Below, in pieces: positions 44,994-57,600 of a stretch of 64,000 nt of DNA. The position numbers were made by a program, and so were the translations under genes. The DNA comes from Panicum virgatum (Eukaryota; Streptophyta; Magnoliopsida; Poales; Poaceae). The DNA lies in the NCBI RefSeq assembly GCF_016808335.1, contig NC_053153.1, positions 29,271,590 to 29,335,589 of the forward strand, written 5' to 3'. The notes under the pieces were generated by a model, which ran no database searches, was not told the DNA's origin, and saw only the letters and a list, made by a program, of their open reading frames with translations. Positions within the stretch are counted from its first letter, which is position 1; each line of letters begins with the position of its first letter.

Positions 44994-45380
44994 TTCCTGT
45001 TCGTTTTGAAGAGGGTTCTGTCCGTTAGGCTGTCCTCTCGCGCCAGCGGCTACAGGGGTCCGGTTGTGGGAGGCCCTCGAACTGCTTCGGGAAGCTATCT
45101 ATAGATTGGGTAGAGTCTTTGTGAGATTGGGATTATGATTAAGTGATGTTTAAGTTGTTTAATTCGTATTTTTGAAAATGCAGAATCCACCTTCTGCCGA
45201 TAAGCATACAGACTAACAACAAAGCACACAGACTAGCAAACAACAAGCACACACAACTTCATTACTGCATGGGGAGTACAACACTGGGACAAGGCCAACA
45301 CGCTACTACACGTCTGGTTACAAAGGCCACAATTAAGGGTACAACTTAAGTCAAAGGGGCTGGGGTGGCTTCGCGGCATG

Positions 45381-46246
45381 CTAGTCGCGGGGCGAGCCTT
45401 CTTCGGAGTGTGCTTCCAGGGGAATGAGCAGTCCTTGCTTGCCGTTCTCTAGGTTCCCATTTTCCAGGGGTTGTCCAGCAGCTTCTCCTTCAATGGCGGC
45501 AGTAGACCCTTCAGGGTTCTCGGGTGGGGCTTGTGGGGTTCCCAAAAGTGGTCCCCATCCTATGACGGGTGTGCCAAGTAGGACATGGTTTTCCTCAATT
45601 GCTGGGACTGGCGTTACACTTCTGGTCCATTCCTGCATGCGCCGGTCCCGATCCTGCATGAGGCTCTCATGGGCAACCGCTTCACTACTGACCGCGGCTG
45701 CGGCTCTCGCCTCAGCTTGGGTCACCCGGATCTGTTGCATTCTTACCGCGAGCTCTGCTTGCTAGGCATGGTGGAATTGTAACCTCAGGATGCTGGCTTG
45801 CTCGTCAAAGAGCTGATCCAAGGAGGCTAGGTAAGTAGCCACTTGGTATAGGGGTCCTCTTCATGGCGGCGCCGTTCCAGGCTTCTCATGCAGGCCTCCC
45901 AAACTGGGGTTCTGACGGCCGGAGGAAAGAACCTCATCCGTGTGGGGGCGAGGTGTCCTTCAAAAATCTGGCACAGATAACGGAGAGCCTTCCTGATGGC
46001 CAAGGGATAGGTGTCTTGGTGCCTAAACCCTATGGAGGTCACTCGCCATGGCTGGATGTTGGGGTAGCGGTCACTTCTGGCGATGACCAGGATCACTCTG
46101 CAACGGAAGGTACCATGGTGCTCGTACTCCCTGTCGTAGTACCTTGGGCGTTCCGTAACGCCAAGGCTCTCCAGGGCATTGATCAAAAGGCTGGGAAAGC
46201 CAGATGCAGCTTGACAAAGGCCCTGGGTCCATCCTTCCTCAGCCAT
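45381..46246 (-). pseudogene. ORFb of element B, frameshifted
   Basis: Counterpart of 26614-27543. Starts M-A-E-E-G-W-T-Q-G. The frame is lost near 45850, where one base is missing relative to the C copy (E-E-D-P then out of frame), and reappears at 45740-45381 with the Ala/Glu/Arg coiled-coil-like part and the P-V-I-G-W motif. Confidence 0.7.
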
Positions 46247-46554
46247 CTGAAAACAAAGATAGGGTGAACAAGCTTTGCACAAATATTTGGGTACAAAGGG
46301 AATAGATGGTACTTATTATTACAACATGGTGGGGTACAGTTTCCATGGATACACGATTATTAGGACAGAAGCACTAGCTTAGGTGTGCTACTCTCCCCTC
46401 ATGGGGATTCTTCCTCGATCTGGATAGGGCGCTTCTTTGGTGGAAGACACTGCTCCATCACATCATCTTCGGTCTGAGTACTCTTATCCCAATGGGTTTC
46501 TTCGGGTTCTTCTTCTAACCATCCACCTGCTCCTCTGTGAGCCTCGTGGTTTTG

Positions 46555-47127
46555 CTAATGGGTTTGGAGAGTGGCTAGGGAATTCTCGGCTCGTATAGCT
46601 CTTATCCGTTGTTCCTCCATTTCTTGAATTGCCTTCTCTGCCCTGCGGATTTGGTGCTTCAGTTGTGCTGCCTGTTCGCGGTAGAGTTGGTCCAAGCCGG
46701 TGAGGTAGATGGATAAGTGGGAGACCGTGTCTTCTAGTTCTTCTTCTTCTCTCCCAAGTCCTCTCATACGGGCAATCCATGAGCGTCCTCTTCCTCCAGT
46801 AGGCGGGAAAAAATCCATCGGAGTCCGCTGAAGATGGTGTTTGTACATCACAAGCAGATGTCACAGGCTTTTTCAGGCGGCCTTTCGGTAGGTGTCAGGG
46901 AAGTGAAAGCCAGCGGTGGAGATGAACCAGGGTTCCACGTCAGGGTAGCGAGTGCTCTTTCCCACGAAGATCATCATGTCACACCGAAGGGTGCCCCTGA
47001 AGTCGTACTCTCGGTAGACGTACTCCGGTGGGTCCACAACTCCGACGCGTTCCAGGCTGAGTAGCAATAACTTAGGAAGGCCGGGCTCTGCGTGGCAGAT
47101 TCCGCCACTCCATCCATTATCAGCCAT
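46555..47127 (-). pseudogene. ORFa of element B, with stops
   Basis: Counterpart of 27691-28428. Starts M-A-D-N-G-W-S-G-G and is interrupted near 46873, resuming in the same frame at 46851 (H-H-L-Q-R-T-P-M-D-F-F-P-P) to 46555. It keeps Trp (G-R-S-W-I-A) where element C has its stop. Confidence 0.65.
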
Positions 47128-47253
47128 CTGGAACAGGGCAAGAATCAGCGGTGAGTGTTTGTGTGGAAAAAGGATTAAGCAAGGAAAGTCTTAATGCGGA
47201 AAGGCTTGAAAAAGGGGTCTGATTCCTAGGGTCATGTCCTACGGCCAACCTAC

Positions 47254-47266
47254 GGCTCTGATACCA
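47254..47266 (-). other. primer-binding site of element B (tRNA-iMet)
   Basis: Minus-strand TGGTATCAGAGCC two bases inside the LTR edge at 47269, identical to element C's. Confidence 0.9.
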
Positions 47267-48675
47267 CCTGAAGCGTCCCCTCACAAGAGAAGACTCAAAT
47301 GTGATACAATATTAGTTCCAGGAGGCTGATAACACATTTATTACATCAGATGGTACATCACCGTACAACTCTACGTGGAAGTGGGCAGTGAAGCGCCACA
47401 ATCACGAGGATAACAACTAAAACTCAAACAATGATATTAACTATGAAGAGGTCATCAGAGTCTTGTGCCATACGGAGCTTCCTGCGGGTGACCCTCTCCA
47501 CAGGCAAGGTTGGGTGCAGAACGGAACCCCTACTCAGCGTCCTCGGGAACAAAGTCTGGATCTTCCTCTGTAAAAATTAAGTAAGGGGTGAGTACAAACG
47601 TACTCAGCAAGTCCAACCACACCCACGGAGGGGGTATAAACAGAATACATGCACAGGATAGATCAAGGATAAAGCTAGGGTTTAATTTGCGGAAAGCTAA
47701 TTTTTATGCATGGGTTTATTTGAAAGAAAAAGGGTTTTTTCCAAAGCAATTATCTTGTACCGAGTACACGTAGGGTTGATCCACACAGGATCCCAGTTTA
47801 TAAGTTGCTACCGGACTCCCCGTCCGCCGTAGCACACGGCACAGCTGACGGACGCTTTCCAAAACAACTCACGCCAACCCATCCATTCCCAAAAGAAATA
47901 CTAGTTGTGTGACCAAATCATAACTCGCCCAGTACCGTGGGCACGGCTATTCGAATAGGTTTTAACTCTGCAGAGGTGTGCAACTTTACCCACAAGCGGG
48001 GTACCACAGCACGATCACCTTAGTGTCGGTGCAGATCCCAACAAAGCCGTTACCCACCTTAGCTAGACCTGACTAGCTAACACGGAATCCACCAAGGGGC
48101 CATTGACCTATCACCGAGGTTTAGCTGGGGCATAAGTCACACAGAGCTTATCCCTTCTCCTTGGTCACCAGTTGCTCTCAGCTCTCCTGATGGCTATCAG
48201 ACTAACTAGTGGGGTTTCTGCGAAGCCGTTGCCACATACAATGGTTGAGTGGTTTGCATGATAGTTGAGTTAGGCAAGATGACACATCAACTCTGTCCTT
48301 AGTTGTGACAAGATGGACATCTCCCAACCTTGCTCAACCACACAGATACGAGCACACCTTTTGGCAATTCACATAGAAGTGCCATCCATCTCGTCTTTCT
48401 TTTACTTTCCAAAAATTCCACATTTTCCCTTCCCACACACTCACATATTTTCCTTTTAGAAAACAAGTTGTACTGTGTTTAAGGTCCTAAGCGTTCTAGC
48501 AGCGATTAACGTCCAAATAGAACAGATCACATTCAGACATTAATCTAGGTGGTCAAGGAATGGTTATAACAAATCAAGGGGTGGCTATCCAACCATGTTT
48601 TCAGCAATCTAAGCATATGCAGTTTTGTAAAATAGGCCAATAGGTTGCGTTTATAAAACTGGGACAAAACATGCA

Positions 48676-48812
48676 TCAAAGGATGAGATTGAACCTGCAG
48701 TTCTCAAAGCCTTCCGGGAAGTCCTGATCGAGCTACTGTCCTTCGGGATCGGGGTCGCACACTTGTTCGCGGTACTGCTCGTCGACGGGTTCTTCCTCGG
48801 TCACTCCGTGAT
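48676..48812 (-). other. acidic micro-ORF inside LTR (element B, 5' copy), one stop
   Basis: Same frame and end as 11222-11358, but the Tyr codon in G-Q-Y has become a TAG stop. Confidence 0.4.
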
Positions 48813-49711
48813 CTAGGGCGCACACAACAAGCACACAATAAATAAAAAGAAATAAAGATTTTATCGTTGAGCTCGCGTCGGAAACAATTATTATATGGAG
48901 ATAGGAGTAATATTTTTGGGCGGTTTCCTAATGGCATGGTCGCAATTATGTTAGAAATGGCGTTGTAAAGTTTCGGGTCAATCGGAGAACGTTTGGCACA
49001 TGAAATGATGGGTTAAAGAGAGGTTCAGGGGCTAAACCGGAATCAGGGGCCTATTTGTAAATATTTTTGAGAGGGCAAGGGCTTGATTGGAATTTTAAAA
49101 AATATCCAGGCTATTTTGGAAAAGGGCAGGGATCTATTTAAAATTAAGTTCATAAGGTAGAGGGGCTAATTCCCTAAATAAATAAAAGTGGAGGGGCTTT
49201 TCTTCAAAAGTGACATAAAAGGGGGGACTCTTTAATAAATAGAAGGAAGGGCAGGGGGTTAAGGGCAAAAACACCCCCTTCTTCCTCTTCCCCTCGTTGG
49301 GAAATAGGGGAGGGCCGAGGGGGTCACCGGCGGCGGCCTGGCCGGCGGCCTCGGGGCACGACGGCGCTCGGGAAGTGGGGTGAAAGGGATAGGAGAGTGA
49401 GAGGATCCGATTCCCTGCCGCAGCTCGGGCGGAGGTGGTCCGAGGCGGCCTGGCCATGACGGCCGGCGGGCGGCGATGGCCCTGGGCCGGCGTCCTGGAG
49501 GCGCGACGGCGGTCAAGGAGAGGGGGAAAAGCGAGAGGGGACCAAGAGAGTGCTATCCCCTATGTTGGCTCGGGCTGGGGTGCAGCAAGGAGGGCTGCCC
49601 ACGGCGACGGGCGGAGGTGGGGCATAGGAGCTCCAGCGGCGGTGCTATAGAGCTAGGGTGGAGGCGAGCGGCGGCTGAGGTGGTTGTGGTGGTGAAGGGC
49701 GACGAGAGGGG

Positions 49712-49723
49712 CCTATTTATAGG
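49712..49723 (-). promoter_or_regulatory. TATA box of element B 5' LTR
   Basis: CCTATAAATAGG on the minus strand, about 830 bp from the LTR start. Confidence 0.55.
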
Positions 49724-50196
49724 CGGGATAAGGCGGTGGAGGAGGGGGGTCCGCGGTGGTGGCCGGCCGGCGGCTCGGCGAGGCGACTTTAATGGCGCTC
49801 GGCCGCTTGCGAGCGTCGCGGAGCGGTGCGGGCGTCGAGGGCGCTGATGTGCAGGGGTGGGCGGCGCACATGGAGGAGGGGCCGGCTGCTGTGCTCGGCG
49901 TCGGGCTCTGCTCGCGAGCAGTGTGGCTCGGCGTCGCCGAGGCGGGCGCGAGCGGCGAGGCGGGCACAGGAAGGCGGTGGCGGTGCTGATTGACAGGCGT
50001 CGCGGCAAGCATCGGGGTCGCGTGGAACGCGTGCTGCGCACAGGGCGCGCGCAGCGCGTGGACAGGCGACGGGACGAGTCGGCAGCGGCGAGCAGCACGG
50101 CGAGTGGTGCGACCGTGTGGTGCGTGTGGGCAGGGGTGCGCGCGTGCTACGCGTGGGGAGATGGCGGCGCCGAGCTGCTTTGGCGGCGTGCGGGAT

Positions 50197-50304
50197 AAAG
50201 GAGGGAGGGAAGGAGAAGGAAAAAGAAAAAAGAAAAGAGAAAAGAGAAAAAGAAAAGAAAAAGGGGAGAAGGAAAAGAAAAGGAGGGAGGGAAAAAGAGA
50301 GGGG
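50197..50304 (+). repeat. 108-bp uninterrupted polypurine tract in LTR
   Basis: Contains only A and G on the plus strand. It is the counterpart of 12801-12897 and is 11 bp longer. Confidence 0.8.
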
Positions 50305-50556
50305 CGCCGGCGGGATTCGCGGCGGGGACCACGGGGTCGATCGGGCATGCGCGGCGGTCGGGCGGTACGCAGCGCGACGCGCGGAATGGGGAAAAGAAAG
50401 AAACCAGACGGCGATTGATTTTGGTGCTGGGTCGGCGGGATCGCTGGGAAATTTGGAGTTCGGACAGGGAAGGATTGATCTCAATGATGAAAAAAAATTG
50501 AAAAATATTTTTAGCGTGCGATTTATTTTGGTAAATTTTCGAGATGTTACATCGTC

Positions 50557-51307
50557 TCAAATATAAAAGGGTGTATAAAAGTAAAGCGCATGTCAGAAAG
50601 AAGTTATATATATATTGAAGGGGACAGAGGCAAACGGGGATACATGCTGAGGTCTACTGGTTGATCAACACGTCCGTTGAAGAGTTATTATTGTCACCTT
50701 TTTACCAGTAAGTTTCTATGCATCTATGCCACAGGAAAGAACCGAGCACACATGTCGATCACGTGCATGTGTCACATCGTGACAAGATAGATGATGCACA
50801 AGGGCCACAGACGCACAGTCACGTGCTACTTAGGCCAAGCTCAATGAATGGTTTATAAGAGTGCCACATCAACAAATTAAAATAGAATTAAAAATCTGGA
50901 TGAAACTCTTCTCATGTGTATTATTGAAACAACGTATGTGCCATGCATTTGAACAAAAACAAAACTCTCATTGAAATCTGCTGTAGCTTTATAACCTTAC
51001 ATCCAAATCAAAATATGACGGCTCCAGTATGTTTGTGGCAGGAATAATTTGAAACCAAGATCCCACTTAATTATATTTTGATATATAGGATGGTGAAGTT
51101 ACCTTTTTTAAAAAAATAAAATCTTACTTCTCTATCATTCAAATTAGTCATAAGTACTTCCTATCAGTATACTATTGATAAGTTATATGCCATGGATAGT
51201 AAATTTGATTTTCATGTTGATAATTAAGTTACGTTTTAGGGACTGCAAAGTTACTTTTTTCAATATTTATGAACTACAATATTACTTCTTATTAATTTTC
51301 AAAAGTA
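50557..51307. other. intergenic, no gene seen
   Basis: AT-rich sequence with no coding signal or recognised repeat boundary. Confidence 0.45.
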
Positions 51308-51466
51308 CAAAGATATTTTTAATCCCGGTTGGTGGCACCAACCGAGACTAAAGCTCCCCACTGCCCCCTAACCATTGGACCCAGGACTAAAGTCTTCATT
51401 GGTCACGTGTCCAATGGTGGCCGGGGGACTAATGTGCAAAACCAAAGGCTATTTCTGTAGTAGTAG
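51308..51466. mobile_element. CACTA-type terminal fragment
   Basis: Contains AATCCCGGTTGGTGGCACCA and ACCGAGACTAAAG, the subterminal words common in grass CACTA elements, and closes with ATTTCTGTAGTAG, close to the inverted CACTACTAGAAA terminus. The other end is absent. Confidence 0.5.
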
Positions 51467-52296
51467 GGAAGAATATGGTGGGATCAAACTTTCTAATATA
51501 TTAACATTTTAAGAGCTCCCGGATTAAGATTAAATATAATGTTCCCTCCATCTAGATTTTACAATAGTATTATTAGTGCAGCTTTTTTCTCTTTATTAGC
51601 ATATAAGGTTGTTTTAGTAAATTTAGATATATAAATTTTACTACATACCTAGGCATAGTGTTTAAAATATCTAGGTACATATAGCAAAAGTTATGTATAT
51701 CTAGGTTTGCTAAAACAATCTATATCCATGTTTCTTTGAATTTTTCAGTAGTCCCACCAAACCTTGTAAAGCGAAAGGAAGGCGAACAATTACACCAGCA
51801 GCTTTTGTTGGGCTCAGGTGGTCCCCCGTCACTGTCACGTCTCGCTCGCCCCCAAAGCTGGGGGAGTTACGCGTCAACGACGTGTAAATTGTAAAACCGC
51901 GTTATGTGTAACGAGGACGCGGCAGGCGCTCTTTGCTTGCCTGGGCGCCCTCCGATAGCTTAGCGGCGTCAACTATGTTGCGTTGCTTCCTCAGCTCCCG
52001 CGCGCCGGGCGGGAGGAGCCAGCTGCACAGCATGCAGGTGCGCACCGGACCGTCGCACGCCGCCGCCGTGCCGACTGCCCGTCATACGCCTGCGACGTCG
52101 GGGCACACGCGGCCGGCGGCGGAGTTGTGATGAGCAGCGCGCGGCCTGTCGCTCGCCTCGGCGGTGGTCAACGAGTCGTAATGAATACGGAGCCACGTGG
52201 GCGTGAGGTGGCCGCCAGAGGCTGGTGGGCTGCTGCGTGCCTGCAGCCGATCAAGCACCTGTCAATCTGTACGTGACGTCAGCACAAAGTAGTATC
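51467..52296. other. intergenic; GC-rich island at about 51900-52260
   Basis: AT-rich up to about 51780, then a GC-rich island. A frame from 51975 (M-L-R-C-F-L-S-S-R, 51933-52130 in full) shows no domain and no splice context, so I do not call a gene. Confidence 0.35.
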
Positions 52297-52428
52297 AGCC
52301 TGTTCGGCTGCTGTTTTGGACGGGCTTATTCCTGTAGCGGCTTATTTGAGAGGCTAGGTACTGCAGCGGCCGGTACTGTAGCGTGTGATTACTGTAGTAA
52401 ATACAGTGTGGTTGCAGCCGAACAGGGC
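52297..52428. mobile_element. 132-bp MITE with 14-bp inverted repeats
   Basis: The left end carries CCTGTTCGGCTGC and the right end GCAGCCGAACAGG, an exact inverted repeat apart from one extra base at the outer edge. GTATC flanks both ends (52292-52296 and 52429-52433). The interior has TACTGTAGCG/CGGCC motifs, partly palindromic. The superfamily is not decided: the apparent 5-bp duplication is unusual for the standard MITE classes, so the true limits may differ by a few bases. Confidence 0.7.
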
Positions 52429-52433
52429 GTATC

Positions 52434-54350
52434 TTGTTCCCGCGTTTGGTAGAGTAGAGATTCTTCCGCAGCGATTCCCGTGGGTTTTCATACCCAGAGT
52501 CTGATGTCTCAACCCGGCAGCGAAAGGATTCATAACTTGTTTGGAAACGACCAAGATATACGTCCCACACGGGGAAGTTTCCAGCCAATTAAACGTTGCG
52601 CTAAAGATTTCACAATGAGAAGAAATTATCTTTACGATCATCTCATAAACTTACTGCATAAGACGTAACAATATATCTAGCATGGAGAGTTCAAAGTTCT
52701 GCTGAAATTTCGCGCCAAAAGGCGGGCGAAGAGAAAAGCAATATCAATTGAAATATTAATAAAGTTGAAATTAAAAAAAGAATATTATGTACGATGGATA
52801 AGTCGAATAGCACACGCCCCTCATTCCAAACTGGTTCGATTCCACTACTAAACTCGGAAATACTCACAGCGTGTTTTTACTAAGGTTTTGGCGGACTATA
52901 TCTATCTAAACAGGAAATAATATTTTTTAACTTGTACATTTATCCACTTGTATAAATATTTGTAGAAAATATAAATAGTCAAATCAGGTCATATTTAAAG
53001 AATGGAGGTAGTACCATTTGTGGAGAACCTTTAATAAGGTGTAAATATATGTAAAATAACCTTCTTTGGGAAACGACTTGACCGAAAAATACCAAATTTC
53101 ATCGATTTCAACGAGAACTAAAAAGGTCGAAACAATATTGAAATTTCTCGGTGTTTCCCTCCCCTTTCAAAGCTAACATGAATATATTCTAACGAGTACG
53201 GTTTCGTCTATCTTTAAGAAACCACATTTTTAAAGTCTGGCGGTGAATTTGATTTTTCGGGCACTAACAGTAGCCAACCACCATGATTTTGGAGTATCCC
53301 TCGACAAATTATGGAGCGATTAAACATACATGGGGAGAATTTGTGTCTAGAGGTCCCTATATGTAGTCATGAGAAACGCTGTCTTCGGCATGTAGAGATG
53401 AGGTGGGTTGGCGTGAAATGTTGTGTGAAGTAAACATGTTATTAGAACTTTGACCATCAATATCATCTTGAATATTTTTTTTGTTAAAATTTTGGAAGTG
53501 TCCTGTGTAGACAGTTTCATCTAAAAGTAGACTCAGTGTACTAGCTGCAACTTTGCTACTATATATTTTGAATATGTTCGATACCAATAATCAGTAGTAG
53601 TCAATGTCCAGTGCCCGGTTACCAGATCGATCGACACGAACAATGACATTTCATTGTGGTTGGAGGGTGCAGTAAAACTTACTAGTATGTAGCAATTTGA
53701 ACTGCTCGATCCATGCCGTCCTACGCTTGTAGCCTTGTACTAACTATTAGTTGAACAGATGGCAACAACTAAGCGCGGAGGCGAAGAAGTCCAGGTCCCT
53801 GGCGTACGCGACGGCGGATCGACAGCTCTGAGCGGCCGGCCGGGGACGTGCGCGCCACACACCTGGCGTCCCCTCCGTCCGTACGCACGTCATGCGCCGC
53901 ACTCGTCCTACGGCGGCCTCCGCCGAGACGATCGCTCGTCCAGCCATGGCGCGGCCGAGCGGCGTCTCAACTAATTAGAGCACTGTAATTACCATACACC
54001 AACTGCAATCAGCCGGTTATTACGGCTGTAAATCGGCTGGGTTTGGGTTTAGTTTCCTGGCACCTTCCTCCAGCTGATTATGCTCGCTCCCAGCCTTGCG
54101 GGCAACGCGAACTCTGCATCCCCAGCTCCCCAATTTCGGCAAAGTTCAGTTCGAATATCTTGCCAATTCATTCAGTTGCAGCGGAGCCGAAGCTTCCTTC
54201 TTGTTTCCATCGATCGATGAGCACAGCTGAAAGTCTGAAACGGCCATGGCTAACCGATCGAAACGGCTTCGAAAACGGAACAAACCCGCCTCCTCAAGCT
54301 AACTCTGGCGGCTTCCTGGCAGCTTCCGATCCCTCTCGCCCCGCCTCCGA
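52434..54350. other. intergenic, upstream of the calcium ATPase
   Basis: No gene recognised. A frame at 53357-53587 (minus, 76 aa) has ordinary composition but no family resemblance. 53770-53970 is CpG-rich. The last 300 bp form the presumed promoter. Confidence 0.4.
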
Positions 54351-54357
54351 TATAAGT
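54351..54357 (+). promoter_or_regulatory. candidate TATA box of the calcium ATPase gene
   Basis: TATAAGT, 273 bp before the ATG. No ATG lies between it and the chosen start. An alternative is GATAAAAG near 54509. Confidence 0.4.
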
Positions 54358-54623
54358 TTGGCCCATACCCTCGTCTTCCTCCACCACATCAGCCGTCCAT
54401 AAGGTGTCAGCATTCGTTGACCGGGATCACCGTCGGCCATCGCCTTGCCGGCCGCCGCCATTGAGCCTGTCTCCTCCGTACTTGAACCCTCTGCGTCCAC
54501 ACACATTGGATAAAAGATCATCTTGTGTGAAGCCGTGCTTGATCATCGGCCAGGGACACTGATCCTTGATCGAATTCTCGGTTGATTCTTCTGCTTCTGC
54601 TGGGCTCGATTGGTGTGGCACGA

Positions 54624-57600
54624 ATGGACTGCGCCGCCGACTACCTGATCGCCGTGGGCAGGTCCACGGCGGATCCCATGCGGTGGATGAAGAAGTGGAG
54701 GAAGGCCGCCAACGTCATCCGGTCCTGCCACAGGCTGGCCCGCCTCGCCTTCCGGTCCGCCGACATCCTGCGCCGCACGGGCTCCTACGTCACCATCAAG
54801 ATCCACGACGACGACGCTGATGACGCCGCCGGCACGTCCAAGCCCGCCGACGCCGCGCCGGTGGAGTTCTCCGTCGCGCCCGACGACGAGGACTTCCAGG
54901 GCCTGGTCAAGGAGAAGCGCCACGGCTGCTTCCGCCGCCTCAGCGCGGGCCCCGGGATCGCCGCCGCGCTGGCGTCCGGCGCGGAGGCCGGCATCCGCGG
55001 CGACGAGGCCGACCTGCGCCGCCGCCGCGAGGCGTTCGGCGCCAACACGCACCCGCGGCGGAAGCCCAAAGGGTTCTGGTGCCACGTGTGGGACGCGCTC
55101 AGCGACGTCTTCCTCATCGTGCTGCTCGTCTGCGCCGCCGTGTCCCTGGGGTTCGGCATCAAGGAGCACGGCCTAAAGGACGGCTGGTACGACGGCGTCA
55201 GCATCTTCCTCGCCGTCTTCCTCGTCGCGGCGGTGTCCGCGGTCAGCAACCACGGCCAGGCCAAGCGGTTCGACAGGCTGGCCAGCGAGTCCGACGACAT
55301 CGCGGTCACCGTCGTGCGCGGCGGGCGGAGGCAAGAGGTCTCCATCTTCGACGTCGTCGTGGGCGACGTCGTGGTGCTCATGATCGGCGATGTCGTGCCC
55401 GCCGACGGCGTGTTCCTGGAGGGGCACGCGCTGCAGGTGGACGAGTCCAGCATGACCGGCGAGCCACACCCCGTGGACGTCGATGCCGAGAAGAGCCCCT
55501 TCCTCACCTCCGGCGTCAAGGTCATCGACGGCTACGGTAAGATGATCGTCACGGCCGTCGGCACGGACACCGCGTGGGGCGAGATGATGAGCAGCATCAC
55601 CAGGGAGAAGACCGAGCCGACGCCGCTCCAGGAGCGCCTCGAGGGCCTCACCTCCAGTATCGGCAAGGTCGGCGTCGCCGTGGCGGTGCTCGTCTTCACC
55701 GTGCTCACCGCGCGGCGCTTCACCGGCAGCACCCGGGATGAGCAGGGCAAGCCCCTGTTCGACAAGCAGCACGTCACCTTCAACACCGTCTTCAGCGCGC
55801 TCGTCGGGATCTTCCAGCAGGCGGTGACCATCATCGTCGTCGCCATCCCGGAGGGCCTCCCGCTCGCCGTCACCCTGACCCTCGCATTCTCCATGAAGCG
55901 CATGGTCAAGGATCACGCGCTGGTGCGTACGCTCTCGGCGTGCGAGACCATGGGCTCCGTCACCGCCATCTGCACCGACAAGACCGGGACGCTCACGCTG
56001 AACCAGATGAAGGTAACCGAGTTCTGGGTCGGCACCGACCGGCCCAGGGCGGCGGCCGCGGTCAGCGGCGGCGTCGTCAGCTTGCTGTGCCAGGGGGCAG
56101 GGCTCAACACCACGGGGAGCGTGTACAAGCCGGACAACGTCTCGCCGCCGGAGATATCTGGGAGCCCGACGGAGAAGGCTCTGCTGTCGTGGGCCGTCGC
56201 GGAGCTCCGCATGGACGCCGACGCGCTGAAGAGGAGCTGCAAGGTGCTGCACGTCGAGGCCTTCAACTCCGACAAGAAGCGCAGCGGCGTGCTGATCATG
56301 GACAACGCGACCGGCGCGGTGACCGCGCACTGGAAAGGCGCCGCGGAGATGGTCTTGGCGAGCTGCTCGGCGTATGTCGGCGCGGACGGCGCGGCGCGGC
56401 AGCTCGGCGGCGAGCAGAGGAGGGACCTCGAGAAGGTCATCAGCGACATGGCGGCAGGCAGCCTTCGGTGCATCGCGTTCGCCTACAAGCAGGTCGACGG
56501 GGAGCACTCCAAGATCGATGATGAGGACCTGACATTGCTGGGCTTGGTCGGCTTGAAGGATCCCTGCCGTCCAGAGGTCAGGACCGCTATCGAGGCCTGC
56601 ACGAAGGCTGGTGTCGCGGTCAAGATGGTCACCGGCGACAACGTTCTCACGGCCCGTGCCATCGCCAAGGAGTGCGGCATCATCCCGGACAGCGATCGCG
56701 ATGGTGTTGTCATCGAGGGGCACGAGTTCCGCGCCATGTCGCCGGAGGAGCAGCTGGAGATCGTGGACCGCATCCGCGTGATGGCGCGGTCGCTTCCCAT
56801 GGACAAGCTGGTGCTGGTCCAGCGCCTGAAGCAGAAGGGCCACGTGGTGGCGGTCACCGGCGACGGCACCAACGACGCGCCGGCGCTCAAGGAGGCCGAC
56901 GTCGGGCTGTCCATGGGCATCCAGGGCACCGAGGTCGCCAAGGAGAGCTCCGACATCGTGATCATGAACGACAACTTCGACACGGTGGTGACGGCCATCC
57001 GGTGGGGCCGCTGCGTCTTCAACAACATCCAGAAGTTCATCCAGTTCCAGCTGACCGTCAACGTCGCGGCGCTCATCATAAACTTCGTGGCGGCGCTGAC
57101 CTCCGGCAAGATGCCGCTGACGACGGTGCAGCTGCTGTGGGTGAACCTGATCATGGACACCATGGGCGCGCTGGCGCTGGCGACGGACAAGCCCACCAAG
57201 GCGCTCATGCGGCGCCCGCCCATCGGCCGCACGGCGCCGCTCATCAGCAACGCCATGTGGCGCAACCTCGCCGCGCAGGCGGCGTTCCAGGTGGCCGTGC
57301 TGCTGGCGCTCCAGTACCGCGGCCGCGACGTCCTGGGCGTCGGCGAGAAGGCCAACGGCACCATCATCTTCAACGCCTTCGTGCTCTGCCAGGTGTTCAA
57401 CGAGTTCAACGCCCGGGAGATCGAGCGCAAGAACGTCTTCGCCGGCGTGCTCCGGAACAGGATGTTCCTGGGCATCATCGCCGTCACGATCGCAATGCAG
57501 GTGGTGATGGTGGAGCTGCTGACGAGGTTCGCCGGCACCCAGAGGCTTGGCGTGGCGCAGTGGGGTGTCTGCGTCGCCATAGCGGCCATGTCGTGGCCGA

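Larger units (their letters stand above)
9833..50551 (-). mobile_element. Element B: Tekay/Del-like Ty3/gypsy chromovirus, host of a nested complex
   Basis: The outermost element. Its left end TGAAGCGTCCCC and right end ATGTTACA are flanked by the same 5 bp, TCGTC (9828-9832 and 50552-50556), proving one insertion later split by others. Reading on the minus strand the order is: 5' LTR 47269-50551, primer site, two accessory ORFs, gag-protease, RT-RNase H, integrase, [element D 32063-40839], chromodomain, polypurine tract, then the 3' LTR in two parts (31549-31743 and 9833-12949) split by element C. The domain order PR-RT-RH-INT-chromodomain, the 3.3-kb LTR and the iMet primer site fit the Tekay/Del lineage. 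Only the gag-PR frame is still open. Confidence 0.92.
47269..50551 (-). mobile_element. Element B 5' LTR
   Basis: 3283 bp, ending ATGTTACA at 50551, followed by target duplication TCGTC. Contents in transcription order: polypyrimidine run (50304-50197), TATA box (49723-49712), GC-rich leader, a T-rich region, the acidic frame (48812-48676), and an AT-richer tail ending at the primer site. The leader position that has a donor-like AAG|GTAGGGG in the 3' LTR (near 12116) is mutated here. Frames at 49134-50566 are GC-bias artefacts. Confidence 0.92.
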
